64,000 nucleotides of DNA from Pseudarthrobacter sp. C4D7. Its GTDB lineage: Bacteria; Actinomycetota; Actinomycetes; Actinomycetales; Micrococcaceae. Each line of letters begins with the position of its first letter. Position 1 is the stretch's first letter. The notes beneath the pieces are model-generated. The model was not told the origin of the DNA and made no database searches. It was given only the letters and a program-made list of their open reading frames with translations. The DNA is taken from contig NZ_JABFMW010000009.1 of assembly GCF_013359725.1 (NCBI RefSeq), positions 62,001 to 126,000 on the forward strand, read 5' to 3'. The position numbers were made by a program, and so were the translations under genes. Shown here one piece after another: positions 1 to 9,081 of this stretch.

Positions 1-188
1 AGGAATCCGACGTCGTCATCACCATGGGCTGCGGCGATACCTGCCCCATCTTCCCGGGCAAGCGCTACGAGGACTGGGAACTCGAAGACCCGGCCGGCCA
101 GGGCGTCGAGGCCGTCCGCCCGATCCGGGACGAGATCAAGACCCGCATCGAGGACCTCATCGCCTCCCTCGCCCCCGCGAACAAGTAA
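1..188 (+). CDS. arsC: Arsenate reductase ArsC, LMW-phosphatase type (C-terminal part)
   Basis: The reading frame enters from the left edge and ends at TAA 186-188, leaving about 61 residues. The visible part holds the hallmark MGCGDTCP segment followed by PGKRYEDWELEDP and a helix ending in EDLIASLA, typical of the C-terminal half of LMW-PTPase-fold arsenate reductases (mycothiol- or thioredoxin-coupled in actinobacteria). The N-terminal P-loop lies outside the window. Such enzymes reduce arsenate to arsenite in the cytoplasm for export. The flavoprotein gene follows after 30 bp, consistent with an ars operon. The family call is firm; the electron donor cannot be read from this fragment. Confidence 0.85.
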   Translation, partial: ESDVVITMGCGDTCPIFPGKRYEDWELEDPAGQGVEAVRPIRDEIKTRIEDLIASLAPANK

Positions 189-218
189 CCAACCCCACCG
201 GATGAAACAGAGGACACC

Positions 219-1604
219 ATGGCCGCACCCCATACCCTTCGCGTAGCTGTCATCGGAGCCGGGCCCATCGGCCTCGCCGCGGCGGCACACCTGCTGGAAC
301 GCGGCCTGGAGCCGCTGATCCTCGAGGCCGGCCCGGCCGCGGCTGCCGCGATCGAACAGTGGCGCCACATCCGGTTGTTTTCCCCCTGGCAGTACAACAC
401 CGACGCCGCCGCCGCACGCCTGCTCGCCGCAGCCGGCTGGGAATCGCCCGAGCCGTCCGCGCTGCCCACCGGGGGCGAACTGATCGACCAGTACCTCACC
501 CCGCTCGCATCGCTGCCCGGGATCGCGTCCCGCCTGCACACCGGGGCCCGCGTCATCGCCGTAACCCGCCTCGGGATGGACAAGACCCACAGCCGGAACC
601 GCGACACCACCCCGTTCGTGGTCCGGGTCGAGCACGCCGGCGGCGAAGTCCGCGACTACCAGGCCGCCGCCGTCATCGACGCCTCCGGAACCTGGTCCAC
701 CCGGAACCCGCTCGGTACCTCCGGCCTGCCCGCCGTTGGCGAAGCAGCCGCCGCGGCCCACATCTCCTCGCCCCTCCCGGACGTCCTGGGACGGGACCGG
801 GCAGCCTTCGCCGGCCGCACCGCCGTCGTCATCGGCGCGGGCCATTCCGCAGCCAACACGCTGATCAACCTCTCCGAACTGGCAGCCCAGGCCCCCGGAA
901 CAAAGATCGTCTGGGCGATCCGCGGAGCTTCGGCGGCCAAGGTCTATGGCGGTGGCGACGCCGACGGTCTCGCCGCCCGCGGCCGGCTCGGCAGCAGGCT
1001 CCGCACCCTCGTGGAGGATGGCACGGTGGAACTGCACACGGGCTTCGGGATCGCGGCCCTCGCTACCGCCGGCGGCGCCGTCACCCTGACCTCCACTGAC
1101 GGCCGCACCCTGGGTGCCGACGTCGTAGTCCCGGCAACCGGGTTCCGGCCGAACCTGGACATGCTCCGGGAACTCCGGCTGGAACTGGACCCCGGCGTGG
1201 AAGCACCCCGCGGGCTCGGCCCGCTGATCGACCCCGAGTTCCACTCCTGCGGCACCGTCGAACCGCACGGTGCGAAGATGCTGGCCCACCCGGAGCAGGA
1301 CTTCTACATCGTGGGGATGAAGTCCTACGGCCGGGCTCCCACCTTCCTGCTGGCCACCGGCTACGAGCAGGTCCGCTCCGTCGCCGCGGCCCTCGCCGGA
1401 GACCGCGAAGCCGCCGACACCGTCCAGCTCGACCTCCCCGAAACCGGCGTCTGCTCCTCCGATATCGGCACCAGCTGCGACGTCCCGGCCCCGGCCACCG
1501 CGGGATTCGTGGCCGAAACCTCCGGCGGCTGCTGCAGCACGCCCGAACCCGTCCTCGTCGGATTCCCCACCGGCCTGGCGCACGGCCGCTCCGGCGGGAA
1601 CTGA
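219..1604 (+). CDS. FAD/NAD(P)-dependent oxidoreductase of an ars locus, with Cys-rich tail
   Basis: 461 residues. An N-terminal Rossmann motif GAGPIGLAAAAHLLERG starts near residue 13 and binds FAD; a second dinucleotide motif, GAGHSA, sits near residue 205; a TGFRPN segment follows. This is the flavin-containing monooxygenase/thioredoxin-reductase-like layout, and related flavoproteins are often encoded beside arsC in actinobacteria (ArsO/ArsT-like names are used). The last 50 residues carry Cys412, Cys420 and the pair Cys438-Cys439 in a GGCCSTPEP context, separate from the flavin fold, which suggests a metalloid- or thiol-binding tail. ATG 219 is preceded by GAGGA at a good distance. The substrate is unknown; an arsenic-linked redox role is inferred from context. 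Confidence 0.8.
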   Translation: MAAPHTLRVAVIGAGPIGLAAAAHLLERGLEPLILEAGPAAAAAIEQWRHIRLFSPWQYNTDAAAARLLAAAGWESPEPSALPTGGELIDQYLTPLASLPGIASRLHTGARVIAVTRLGMDKTHSRNRDTTPFVVRVEHAGGEVRDYQAAAVIDASGTWSTRNPLGTSGLPAVGEAAAAAHISSPLPDVLGRDRAAFAGRTAVVIGAGHSAANTLINLSELAAQAPGTKIVWAIRGASAAKVYGGGDADGLAARGRLGSRLRTLVEDGTVELHTGFGIAALATAGGAVTLTSTDGRTLGADVVVPATGFRPNLDMLRELRLELDPGVEAPRGLGPLIDPEFHSCGTVEPHGAKMLAHPEQDFYIVGMKSYGRAPTFLLATGYEQVRSVAAALAGDREAADTVQLDLPETGVCSSDIGTSCDVPAPATAGFVAETSGGCCSTPEPVLVGFPTGLAHGRSGGN

Positions 1605-1737
1605 CCGCCGTCGGGCATCAGCCAGCGCGGCAGGCGGCGGCGTAAAAAATTCGTCAATAAAACACCCCGCCGGCCCCGATCCCGCCCCTCCGGTCCTTTG
1701 ATGGAGGCATAGGCAGGCGCGATGGCAGGGAGGGCGG

Positions 1738-2133
1738 ATGCGCTGGGATGAGGAGCCGGAGGACCGCGGCAGGGTCAAGTTTGCCGCGTCCGCCGACGCC
1801 GTGGAGGGCTACGGCGGACGCGGGCTGAACGGCCGCGCCCTTCATCCGGTGGCGGGCTACACCTTCCCGGACCGGGACGGCGACCCGTGGTGGGTGATCT
1901 TCCAGCCCTGGCCGTCCCCCGGCACGCACCCGCACCGGATTCCCGGCGACATCCTGGCCTGCAACGACTCCTACGGCGACATGGTCCACGTCGTGGTGCT
2001 CGCCGCGGGCATCTGGGAGGACGACGCCGAGGAGGCCTTCAGCGCCAACGCCCCTTCCAGCCTGGCGGACGCCGCCCGGGTTGCCGCCGCGGTGGCGCAC
2101 ATCAGCCGACGTGGACCCACGGCCGCTGGGTGA
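1738..2133 (+). CDS. Hypothetical protein, 131 aa
   Basis: I do not recognise a family. The product is acidic and rich in Trp, Gly and Pro ([21 protein letters not shown], then [22 protein letters not shown]), resembling a small soluble globular protein with a C-terminal Ala-rich helix. GGGAGG lies just upstream of ATG 1738, although the spacing is short. The 3' end overlaps the convergent APC permease gene by 32 bp. The reverse strand is also open here, but its translation is low-complexity Arg/Gly/Val, so this strand is preferred. No membrane segment or signal peptide is visible. Confidence 0.6.
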   Translation: MRWDEEPEDRGRVKFAASADAVEGYGGRGLNGRALHPVAGYTFPDRDGDPWWVIFQPWPSPGTHPHRIPGDILACNDSYGDMVHVVVLAAGIWEDDAEEAFSANAPSSLADAARVAAAVAHISRRGPTAAG

Positions 2134-4078
2134 CATCCGGGACAGCTTCGCGGAGCACTTCACGGGTCACCGGCGCGATCTCGCCCTCGCCCAGGAACAG
2201 GAACCGCACCAGGTTGGTGATGGGGTTGCCCTCCGTCCAGCGGAAATAGATGTGCGGCATGAGCCCGGTGACGTCCCTGATGTGCAGCAGCACGGAGGCA
2301 ATGGTGTTGGGCACCACCGGGCCGTGGACTTCCAGGATGTGGAACCCGTGGCGGTTGATGCCCCGGACGTACAGTTCGGTCTCAAAGTCCGAGGAATCGT
2401 CCACCACCACCTCCAGGAACAGGGCCTCCCCTGCCAGCGGGAGGTGGCTGACCTCGATGGCGGACTCGAGTTTGTCCCGGTAGGCCTGCGGCGTCATCCG
2501 CAGCGGCTCGTGGGCGACGATGGTGATAGGCCCGTCCAGGGCGCTGGACATAAACTCCAGTGCCTGCTGGTCCAGATGCACCCGGATTGCATGCAGCTCG
2601 AAGGAGCGGCGCACCCGGGACAGCAGCGAGATGACGATGATGCCCAGGATGAAGATGGCGGCGATCCGGATGCCCTCGGGCCGCTCAAAGATGTTGGCCA
2701 CCGTGGTGTAGGCGAACACCACGGCAATGGCGCCGAAGCCCACGGTCAGGTTCCGCTGCCTGCGGCGCCGCGCCGACAACGTGACCGCCACGGCGGCGGA
2801 GGTCATCAGCACCAGGACGCCGGTGGCGTACGCACCGCCCTGGGCATCGACGTCGGCCTTGAAGATGAAGGTGATCAGGAAGCCGATCAGGGTGAAGACC
2901 AGTACCAGCGGACGCACTGCCTTGGCCCACGCCGGCGCCATGCCATAGCGGGGCAGGTAGCGCGGCACCAGGTTCAGCAGGCCTGCCATGGCCGACGCGC
3001 CGGCGAACCAGAGGATGCCGATGGTGCTGATGTCATAGACGCTGCCGAACCCCACGCCCAGGTACTCGTGGGCCAGGAAGGCCAGGGCACGTCCGTTGGC
3101 CTGCCCGCCGGGCTGGAACTCCTGTTCCGGGATCAGGACCACGGTGATGAAGCTGGTGGTCAGCAGGAACACGCTCATGATCACGGCGGCGGTGGTCAGC
3201 ATGCGCCGGGTACCGCGGATGCGTCCTGCGGGGTTCTCCTCGGTGTCGTCCGCGGCGCCGCGGACCTGCGGCATCACGGCCACGCCGGTTTCGAAGCCGG
3301 ACAAGCCCAGGGCCAGCTTGGGGAACACCAGCAGCGCGATGGCCACGGCCATGACCGGGTTTCCGTGCGACACCCACAGGTTGGTCCACCAGTCCCCCAT
3401 GGCCGCGGGGTGCGTGAGCACCTGCGCCAGGGTGGCAACCACCACCACGGAGTTCAGGCCCAGGTAGAGGACCACCAGGACGACGGCGACGCCAATGGCT
3501 TCCCGGAATCCGCGCAGGAACACGGCCGCCAGGAGGGCGAGCAGGAACAGCGTGACGGGTACGTTCTGGTTCTGCAGCCAGCCCGGGGCGACGGGGTTGC
3601 CCAGCAGGTGGGCGGAGGCATCCGCTGCCGAGAGGGTCATGGTGATCATGAAGTCAGTGGCGGCGAATCCCAGGAGGACCAGCACCAAGAGCTTGCCGCC
3701 CCACCGGGGCAGCAGCCGCTCCAGCATGGCAATGGAACCTTCGCCGCGGGGGCTTTCACCGGCCACCCTCCGGTACACAGGCAGGGCGCCCAGCAGGGTC
3801 ACGGCCACCAGTACCAGGGTGGCCAGCGGGGAGATGACCCCTGCGGCGAGCGCGGCGATGGCCGGCTGGTAACCCAGGGTGGAGAAGTAGTCCACGCCCG
3901 TCAGGCACATGACCTGCCACCAGGAATGCTTCTTCTCGTGCTGTGTGGGGACGCCGCCGGGGCCGGGGTGGGCTCCCTTGCTGTCCTGCAGCCCGAACAG
4001 CAGCCAGTCCTGGAGCGCCTTCCTGCCATGGGCGTGGGGCGCGGACGGGTCCGCCGGGGGCCTGCTCAACGTGGTCAT
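2102..4078 (-). CDS. Large APC-superfamily permease
   Basis: 658 residues. A short N-terminal arm leads into [20 protein letters not shown], followed by about 12 hydrophobic segments (up to residue ~480), then a soluble C-terminal region of roughly 150 residues. The first-helix pattern and internal organisation are those of APC-superfamily amino-acid/cation transporters; the long soluble tail resembles KimA- or Kup-like potassium carriers more than ordinary amino-acid permeases. ATG 4078 was chosen because GGAAAGG lies 6 nt upstream; a longer open frame to 4129 has no such site. It is divergent from trkH, which makes a potassium or other ion substrate attractive, but the substrate is not proven by sequence. 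Confidence 0.75.
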   Translation of the reverse strand: MTTLSRPPADPSAPHAHGRKALQDWLLFGLQDSKGAHPGPGGVPTQHEKKHSWWQVMCLTGVDYFSTLGYQPAIAALAAGVISPLATLVLVAVTLLGALPVYRRVAGESPRGEGSIAMLERLLPRWGGKLLVLVLLGFAATDFMITMTLSAADASAHLLGNPVAPGWLQNQNVPVTLFLLALLAAVFLRGFREAIGVAVVLVVLYLGLNSVVVVATLAQVLTHPAAMGDWWTNLWVSHGNPVMAVAIALLVFPKLALGLSGFETGVAVMPQVRGAADDTEENPAGRIRGTRRMLTTAAVIMSVFLLTTSFITVVLIPEQEFQPGGQANGRALAFLAHEYLGVGFGSVYDISTIGILWFAGASAMAGLLNLVPRYLPRYGMAPAWAKAVRPLVLVFTLIGFLITFIFKADVDAQGGAYATGVLVLMTSAAVAVTLSARRRRQRNLTVGFGAIAVVFAYTTVANIFERPEGIRIAAIFILGIIVISLLSRVRRSFELHAIRVHLDQQALEFMSSALDGPITIVAHEPLRMTPQAYRDKLESAIEVSHLPLAGEALFLEVVVDDSSDFETELYVRGINRHGFHILEVHGPVVPNTIASVLLHIRDVTGLMPHIYFRWTEGNPITNLVRFLFLGEGEIAPVTREVLREAVPDVTQRPWVHVG

Positions 4079-4264
4079 GTCTGCCTTTCCGCGCTGCCCT
4101 TTGCATCGCGACCCTTGCGAAGCTAGCACCGGCCAAAACGGCGGGAGCGCGAAAAGCGGATTTCTTAATGTTTCCTTGACGCCTGATGTGCGGTGGGTGG
4201 TTTACGGCGCCGGGCAGCAGCGTGGGGGCCGCTGGAACTGCTGTAAGCCGGCCTGCCGCTGCAC

Positions 4265-4280
4265 TACGCTGAGGCCTGTG
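4265..4280 (+). promoter_or_regulatory. -10 element and leaderless GTG start of trkH
   Basis: TACGCT (4265-4270) fits the actinobacterial TANNNT -10 hexamer and is followed by exactly 7 nt and then GTG 4278, so transcription should begin at or within one base of the start codon. No Shine-Dalgarno is needed. The same arrangement recurs at 5729-5744. Confidence 0.55.
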
Positions 4281-5696
4281 GAGCACCCGACGCATATGGC
4301 CCGACGAGCGACGCGTGCCAGCAAACTCCCCGATCTTCCAGGGAGACCCGGCGGCGGCACGAACCTGGGCCGCGTGCTGCTGCATCCCGTCCGGCTGGTG
4401 CCGTTGGCCTTCCTGGCGGTGATCGCTGTGGGCGCCGGGCTGCTGATGCTTCCGGCCGCTCATAGAACCTTGCAGCCGGAGCCCTTCCTGGCAGCCATCT
4501 TCACCTCGGTTTCAGCGGTCTGCGTCACCGGCCTGGCCACCGTGGACACCGCAACCTTCTGGACACCGTTTGGCCAGGGCGTGATCCTGGGGCTCATACA
4601 GGTGGGCGGCTTCGGCATCATGACCCTGGCAACCCTGCTGGCGCTTTTGGTCCGCAAGACCATTGGCCTCCGGGGCCAGCTCATCGCCCAGTCCGAGACC
4701 CACACCCTGAATTTCGGGGACGTCCGCTCCGTGATCTTCGGGGTGGCCCGGATCATGGTCCTGTTCGAGGCCACCACCGCCGCGGTCCTCACCGTCCGCT
4801 TCTGGATCAGTTACGACCACAACCCGTTGACCGCGCTGTGGCACGGTGTTTTCCACGCGGTCTCCGCTTTCAACAACGCTGGTTTCGCCCTGTACAGCGA
4901 CAGCCTGATCAGTGTGGCCGGCGACCCCTGGATCATCGTCCCCATTTGCGCTGCCATCCTGGCCGGCGGCCTCGGGTTTCCCGTGCTCATCTTTCTGCTT
5001 CGGGGTGGAGTCAGGGTTAAGGACTGGACCGTCCACATGCGCCTGACCATCTACGGCAGCCTGATTCTCCTCGCAGCGGGCGCAGCGCTCTTCGCCGCCT
5101 TTGAGTGGAACCGGGAGCAGACCCTGGGCCCCATGCCGGTGGGCGGGAAGATCCTCGCCACCCTGGCGGGCACCGTATTCCCCCGCACGGCAGGTTTCAA
5201 CAGCATTGACTACGGGGCGGCATCTCCTGAAACCCTGATGGTCACCAACATCCTGATGTTCATCGGCGGCGGCAGCGCCGGAACCGCCGGCGGCATCAAG
5301 ATCACCACCTTCCTGGTGCTGTTCTTCGCCATCTGGAACGAAATACGCGGCCGCGACCACGTGACTGTCGCCCACCGCTCCATCAGTTCATCGTCGCAGC
5401 GGCAGGCCCTCTCCGTGGCGCTGCTGGGGGTGGCGGCAGTCATGGCCGGCACCTTGCTCCTGCTCATGTTCACCGACAAGCCCCTCGACAGGGTGCTCTT
5501 CGAATGCGTTTCCGCTTTCGCCACCGTCGGCCTCAGCACAGGCATCACCCCACACCTCCCGCCGGACGCGCAATGGGTGCTGATGATCCTCATGTTCACC
5601 GGGCGCATTGGCACCATCACTGTGGCCTCGGCCTTGGCGCTCTCCTCCCGGCCCCGCCTTTTCCAGCTCCCGGAGGAGCGGCCGGTTATCGGCTAG
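4278..5696 (+). CDS. trkH: TrkH-family potassium uptake protein
   Basis: 472 residues from the leaderless GTG 4278; ATG 4296 is an in-frame alternative. The membrane-embedded repeats each carry a pore loop of the Trk/Ktr/HKT type: TSVSAVCVTGLATVDT (near residue 80), HAVSAFNNAGFALY (near 200), AGTVFPRTAGFNSIDYG (near 300) and ECVSAFATVGLSTGI (near 415); the loop glycines set K+/Na+ selectivity in this family. The partner is normally a cytoplasmic TrkA/KtrA RCK subunit, which is not encoded in this window. It is divergent from the large APC permease and followed by a monooxygenase remnant and a cation/proton antiporter, so the local theme is monovalent cation homeostasis. Confidence 0.9.
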   Translation: MEHPTHMARRATRASKLPDLPGRPGGGTNLGRVLLHPVRLVPLAFLAVIAVGAGLLMLPAAHRTLQPEPFLAAIFTSVSAVCVTGLATVDTATFWTPFGQGVILGLIQVGGFGIMTLATLLALLVRKTIGLRGQLIAQSETHTLNFGDVRSVIFGVARIMVLFEATTAAVLTVRFWISYDHNPLTALWHGVFHAVSAFNNAGFALYSDSLISVAGDPWIIVPICAAILAGGLGFPVLIFLLRGGVRVKDWTVHMRLTIYGSLILLAAGAALFAAFEWNREQTLGPMPVGGKILATLAGTVFPRTAGFNSIDYGAASPETLMVTNILMFIGGGSAGTAGGIKITTFLVLFFAIWNEIRGRDHVTVAHRSISSSSQRQALSVALLGVAAVMAGTLLLLMFTDKPLDRVLFECVSAFATVGLSTGITPHLPPDAQWVLMILMFTGRIGTITVASALALSSRPRLFQLPEERPVIG

Positions 5697-5728
5697 GCGC
5701 GGTGGGTCCTTCTTGACCTGGTTGGTAC

Positions 5729-5744
5729 TACGCTGGACCCTGTG
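5729..5744 (+). promoter_or_regulatory. -10 element and leaderless GTG of the monooxygenase remnant
   Basis: TACGCT (5729-5734), 7 nt, then GTG 5742. It matches the trkH start region in sequence (CTACGCTG-N4-CTGTGG) and in spacing. It may still drive transcription into the antiporter gene although the first frame is broken. Confidence 0.5.
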
Positions 5745-5921
5745 GGACAGCCAAAGGTGCTTATTTGCGGGGCGGGTATCGCCGGACCAACGCCCGCCCT
5801 CTGGCAGTCCGGCCTGATCCCGTTCGGCCGCAGGATCGGGCCATCGCGCCTGGGACGTCCGCGCGGCGGCGACGTCGAAATCCCGCGCGCCGGCATTGCA
5901 GCCCGTCTCTTGCCACGATAG
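5742..5921 (+). pseudogene. Remnant of an FAD-dependent monooxygenase
   Basis: From GTG 5742 the frame reads VGQPKVLICGAGIAGPT, a textbook N-terminal FAD-binding Rossmann start of the PHBH/TetX-type monooxygenases, but after PALW the sequence becomes unrelated and Arg/Pro-rich. A short DVEIPRAGIAARLL stretch before TAG 5919 resembles the segment that normally lies around residue 100 of such enzymes. The best reading is an internally deleted gene of about 60 codons. An intact relative lies at 7189-8373, beyond the antiporter gene. The start signal looks intact (leaderless GTG), so the fragment may still be transcribed. Confidence 0.6.
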
Positions 5922-5928
5922 CGAAGCC

Positions 5929-7128
5929 ATGCAAACTGCCTTGCTGCTGTCCTTCGCCGTCCTGCTGTTGATCGGGGTGCTGATCTCCGAGCGCGCCCAC
6001 CGCACAGTGCTGTCCACCGCCGTCCTCTTCCTGGTGGGCGGATTCCTGCTGGGACCGGGCGCTATGGGCCTGATCACCGTGTCCACCGGAGATCCAATCG
6101 TCAGCGGGCTGGCGGAGCTGGCCCTGTTCTCGGTCCTCTTTACCGACGGGATGCACGTCGGCTACCGGGACCTGCGCACCGCATGGCGGCTGCCCGGACG
6201 CGCCCTCCTGCTGGGCCTGCCATTGACCCTCGTTCTCACGGCGCTGTTCGCCCACTACATCGCGGGACTGCCCTGGCTCGAATCCTTCCTCCTCGGTGCC
6301 ATCCTTGCCCCCACAGACCCGGTGTTTGCCGCCGCGATCGTGGGCAGGGAAGAGGTACCGGGCCGGCTACGGCACCTGCTGAACGTCGAATCCGGAGTCA
6401 ACGACGGCCTGGCACTGCCCATCGTGCTGATCCTGCTGGCCGCAGCAGGAGGCAGCAGTACCAGCGGGGAGGAGCTGCTGTTCGAAATTATCCTGGGCAT
6501 CGTGGTCGGGGTGGCGGTGCCCGTCGTCGTACTCTCTCTCGAAAAGCTTCCGTTCCTGCAGGCCATCAGGTCTCTCCAGCCGTTGCTGGCGGTTTCCATC
6601 GGGCTCCTGGTGCTCGCCATCTGCCAGGCGACCCACGCCAATCTGTTCCTGGGCGCCTTCGCAGCCGGCATCACGGTGGCCACCACGAGCCCTGGACTGC
6701 GGCACGAATTCGAACAGTTCGGAGAGCTGGTCACCGAGCTCCTCAAACTTGCAGCGATCATGGTCTTCGGTGCCTTGATTACGCCGGCCTTCCTTTTCAC
6801 GGAGATTCCCCTCGCCGGGTGGATCTTCGCCGTACTGGCCCTGGTGGTGGCACGGCCGCTGGCCCTCCTGGTGTCCTTCCTGGGGGCTCGGCTGCCCGTG
6901 GGCGAACAGGCGGCAGCCATGTGGTTCGGGCCGAAAGGCTTCGCCTCGGTGGTGTACGGCCTGATCATCCTGGAATCGGACATCGCGCGCGCCGACGAGG
7001 TCTACCACCTGGTGGGCTTGGTGATCGTGCTCTCCATCCTGTCCCATTCCTCCACGGATGTGGTCATCGCCCGGCAGTTCGCCCGGAGACAGCCTGCAGG
7101 CACGGAAGAAAAGACCAGTCATGGCTGA
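5929..7128 (+). CDS. CPA1-type cation/proton antiporter
   Basis: 399 residues, almost entirely membrane-spanning (about 11-12 segments). The NhaP/CPA1 signatures are visible: APTDPVFAAAIV near residue 137 and NVESGVNDGLALPIVLIL near residue 160, which contain the acidic residues used for ion/proton exchange. A conserved WFGPKGFASVVYG sits near the C-terminus. ATG 5929 is chosen over TTG 5896 because the family begins directly with the first membrane helix. The upstream ribosome site is weak, and translation may be coupled to the remnant ORF ending at 5921. It probably exchanges Na+ or K+ for H+. Confidence 0.85.
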   Translation: MQTALLLSFAVLLLIGVLISERAHRTVLSTAVLFLVGGFLLGPGAMGLITVSTGDPIVSGLAELALFSVLFTDGMHVGYRDLRTAWRLPGRALLLGLPLTLVLTALFAHYIAGLPWLESFLLGAILAPTDPVFAAAIVGREEVPGRLRHLLNVESGVNDGLALPIVLILLAAAGGSSTSGEELLFEIILGIVVGVAVPVVVLSLEKLPFLQAIRSLQPLLAVSIGLLVLAICQATHANLFLGAFAAGITVATTSPGLRHEFEQFGELVTELLKLAAIMVFGALITPAFLFTEIPLAGWIFAVLALVVARPLALLVSFLGARLPVGEQAAAMWFGPKGFASVVYGLIILESDIARADEVYHLVGLVIVLSILSHSSTDVVIARQFARRQPAGTEEKTSHG

Positions 7129-7188
7129 CAGGCTCCATCGACGCGCACCTGTGCCGCCCGCAGGCGGCGGCCGCCGTAGGGATGCAGC

Positions 7189-8373
7189 ATGAAAGCCATC
7201 GTTGCCGGTGCAGGAATCGCAGGCCTCGTCACGGCACGTCAGCTCGGCCTGGCCGGCTGGGATGTCGAGCTGCTGGAGAAGTCCCGGGCCCCCCGGTCTG
7301 ACGGCTACATGATGGACTTCTTCGGTCCGGGAGTGGAGGCCTCCGAACGCATCGGCCTCTATCCCCGCCTCGCGGCGTCGGCGTATCAGATCGAGTCTGC
7401 TGATTACGTCGACGCTGCGGGCCGCCGCACCTGCAGCATCGACTACGGCCAGTTTTCCCGGTTGGCAGGCGGAAAGGTTTTGAGTCTCCTGCGGCCAGAC
7501 ATTGAACGGGCCGCCTTGTCCGCACTTGGCGACGTGCCGGAGGGACGGGTCAGGCTCAGCTACTGGACCCGGGTCCTGCGCGCCTGGACGGACGACGGCG
7601 GTGCACATGTCGCCGTCGACGGCGCCCCAGAGGACGTGCTCACCGCGGATGTGCTGGTGGGGGCCGATGGCATCCACTCTGTGGTGCGGGCCGCCCTCTT
7701 CGGTCCTGACACGGACTGCCTCAGGCTCCTGGGGATGCGCGCCGCGGCGTTCATCGTCACCGATCCCGCATTGAACGCGCGTTTCAGGAACCGGTTCATC
7801 CTCACCGATACCATCGACCGGATGGCCGGGCTCTACAGTCTCCGCAATGACGAGGTGGCCGCGTTCCTCGTCTACCGGGCGCCCAGGGACGGGTCCGTTC
7901 CCGAGCTCCAGGCTGTGCGTGAGCGCTTACGTGCGGAGTTCGCCGGTGCCACCGAAGCGGTCGACCGACTCCTTGAGCTTTGCCCCGAGCATCCCTACGA
8001 CGACGTTGTAGCGCAGGTGGTGCTGCCATGCTGGCAGAAGCAACGTGCGGTTCTCGTCGGGGATGCCGCGGGCGCCGTCTCGCTGCTCGCCGGCCAGGGC
8101 GGCTCACTCGCCATTGCCGGCGCCGCCCTGCTTGGAGACATCCTGGGGCCAGTGAACGCCTCCGACCAGATCAACAGCGCCCTGGCCCGCTTCGACAAGG
8201 AGTGGCGGCCCGTGGTCGAGGTGGCGCAGGCATCCGGGCGGCGGGCGGCTGCATCGTTCCTTCCCAGGAACAGGGCGCAGCGGCTGCTGCGCCGGTGGAT
8301 CATCCGCGGCACCCGGCTGCCCGGTATCGACCGGCTTGTAGCGCGGCAAATCCTTCGCACCATCGCGAAGTAA
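7189..8373 (+). CDS. FAD-dependent monooxygenase (PHBH/TetX-like)
   Basis: 394 residues. It shows GAGIAGLVTARQLG near residue 7 (FAD ADP-binding), GADGIHSVVR near residue 160 (the DG fingerprint) and VLVGDAAGAVSLLAGQG near residue 285 (the GD fingerprint that contacts the flavin ribityl). All three hallmarks of class A flavin monooxygenases are present, so the protein looks intact. AGGGA lies about 8 nt before ATG 7189. Such enzymes hydroxylate aromatic or polycyclic substrates using NAD(P)H and O2; the substrate is unknown. A truncated paralogue-like remnant lies at 5742. The 3' end faces the convergent yceI gene. Confidence 0.85.
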   Translation: MKAIVAGAGIAGLVTARQLGLAGWDVELLEKSRAPRSDGYMMDFFGPGVEASERIGLYPRLAASAYQIESADYVDAAGRRTCSIDYGQFSRLAGGKVLSLLRPDIERAALSALGDVPEGRVRLSYWTRVLRAWTDDGGAHVAVDGAPEDVLTADVLVGADGIHSVVRAALFGPDTDCLRLLGMRAAAFIVTDPALNARFRNRFILTDTIDRMAGLYSLRNDEVAAFLVYRAPRDGSVPELQAVRERLRAEFAGATEAVDRLLELCPEHPYDDVVAQVVLPCWQKQRAVLVGDAAGAVSLLAGQGGSLAIAGAALLGDILGPVNASDQINSALARFDKEWRPVVEVAQASGRRAAASFLPRNRAQRLLRRWIIRGTRLPGIDRLVARQILRTIAK

Positions 8374-8426
8374 CGGCGGCAGCGCCACGGGTGCGGCCAA
8401 AAGCGCCCACGTGGTCATCGGCAGGC

Positions 8427-8972
8427 TCAGCCCTGCTTGACCAGTGCCGCTTCCAGGTTGATCTTCACCTTGTCGCTGACCAGCAGGCCGCCGGCTTCCA
8501 GCGCTGCGTTCCAGGTGAGCCCGAATTCCTTCCGGCTGATCTCGGCCTCTGCGGAGAACCCGGCCCGGGTGGCGCCGAACGGGTCCACCGCGACGCCCGT
8601 GAACTCGACTTCCAGCTCTACGGGGCGGGTGACGTCCTTGATGGTGAGGTCCCCGGTCAGGGTGTATTCCTCGCCGTCCCCCTCAATGGCGGTGCCGCGG
8701 AAGGTCATCTGCGGGAACTTTTCGACGTCGAAGAAGTCTTCGCCGCGGACGTGGGCGTCACGGTTCGCGTCGCCGGAGTCGAAGCTGGCGGTGGAAACCG
8801 TGGCATGCACCGAGGAGTCCGCCAGGGACTGGCCCACCCGTGCCTCGGCCTGGGCATCGGTGAAACGGCCCCGGACCTTGCTGATCCCGGCATGGCGGAC
8901 ACTGAAGCCGATCTCGCTGTGGGACATGTCCAGGGTCCATGTTCCCGGCGTCAGTTGCGTGGGAAGGGTCAT
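8427..8972 (-). CDS. YceI-family lipid-binding-like protein
   Basis: 181 residues, matching the YceI family length. It starts with PGTWTLDMSHSEIGFSVRHAGISKVRG and continues with FPQMTFRGTAIEG and GDLTIKDVTRPVELEVEFTGVAVDP, the characteristic lipocalin-like beta-barrel pattern that binds isoprenoid or fatty amphiphiles in known members. No signal peptide is visible, so it is probably cytoplasmic as in many actinobacterial copies. Two ATGs (8978 and 8972) are possible; AAGGAG lies 7 nt before the second, so 8972 is preferred. It stands alone between a monooxygenase and a divergent membrane-protein gene. Confidence 0.9.
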   Translation of the reverse strand: MTLPTQLTPGTWTLDMSHSEIGFSVRHAGISKVRGRFTDAQAEARVGQSLADSSVHATVSTASFDSGDANRDAHVRGEDFFDVEKFPQMTFRGTAIEGDGEEYTLTGDLTIKDVTRPVELEVEFTGVAVDPFGATRAGFSAEAEISRKEFGLTWNAALEAGGLLVSDKVKINLEAALVKQG

Positions 8973-9081
8973 GGTCATTCTCCTTACTCGTAGGGCCGCA
9001 GGCACAGCCGCCTGCACCAGGGGCAGGACTGCGGATACCCCTCTATATTCCCTCTGGAAGCCACAGGAAGAACAGGGCGGA

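Noticed and set aside
2081..4126. Long open frame on the plus strand opposite the APC permease
   Set aside because: The translation is low-complexity Gln/Gly/His/Asp-rich and has no ribosome site; it is a GC-skew shadow of the real minus-strand permease.
7139..7148. CGACGCGCAC as a third copy of the phoD-flanking repeat
   Set aside because: Only one short word matches and the middle and right parts of the repeat are absent.
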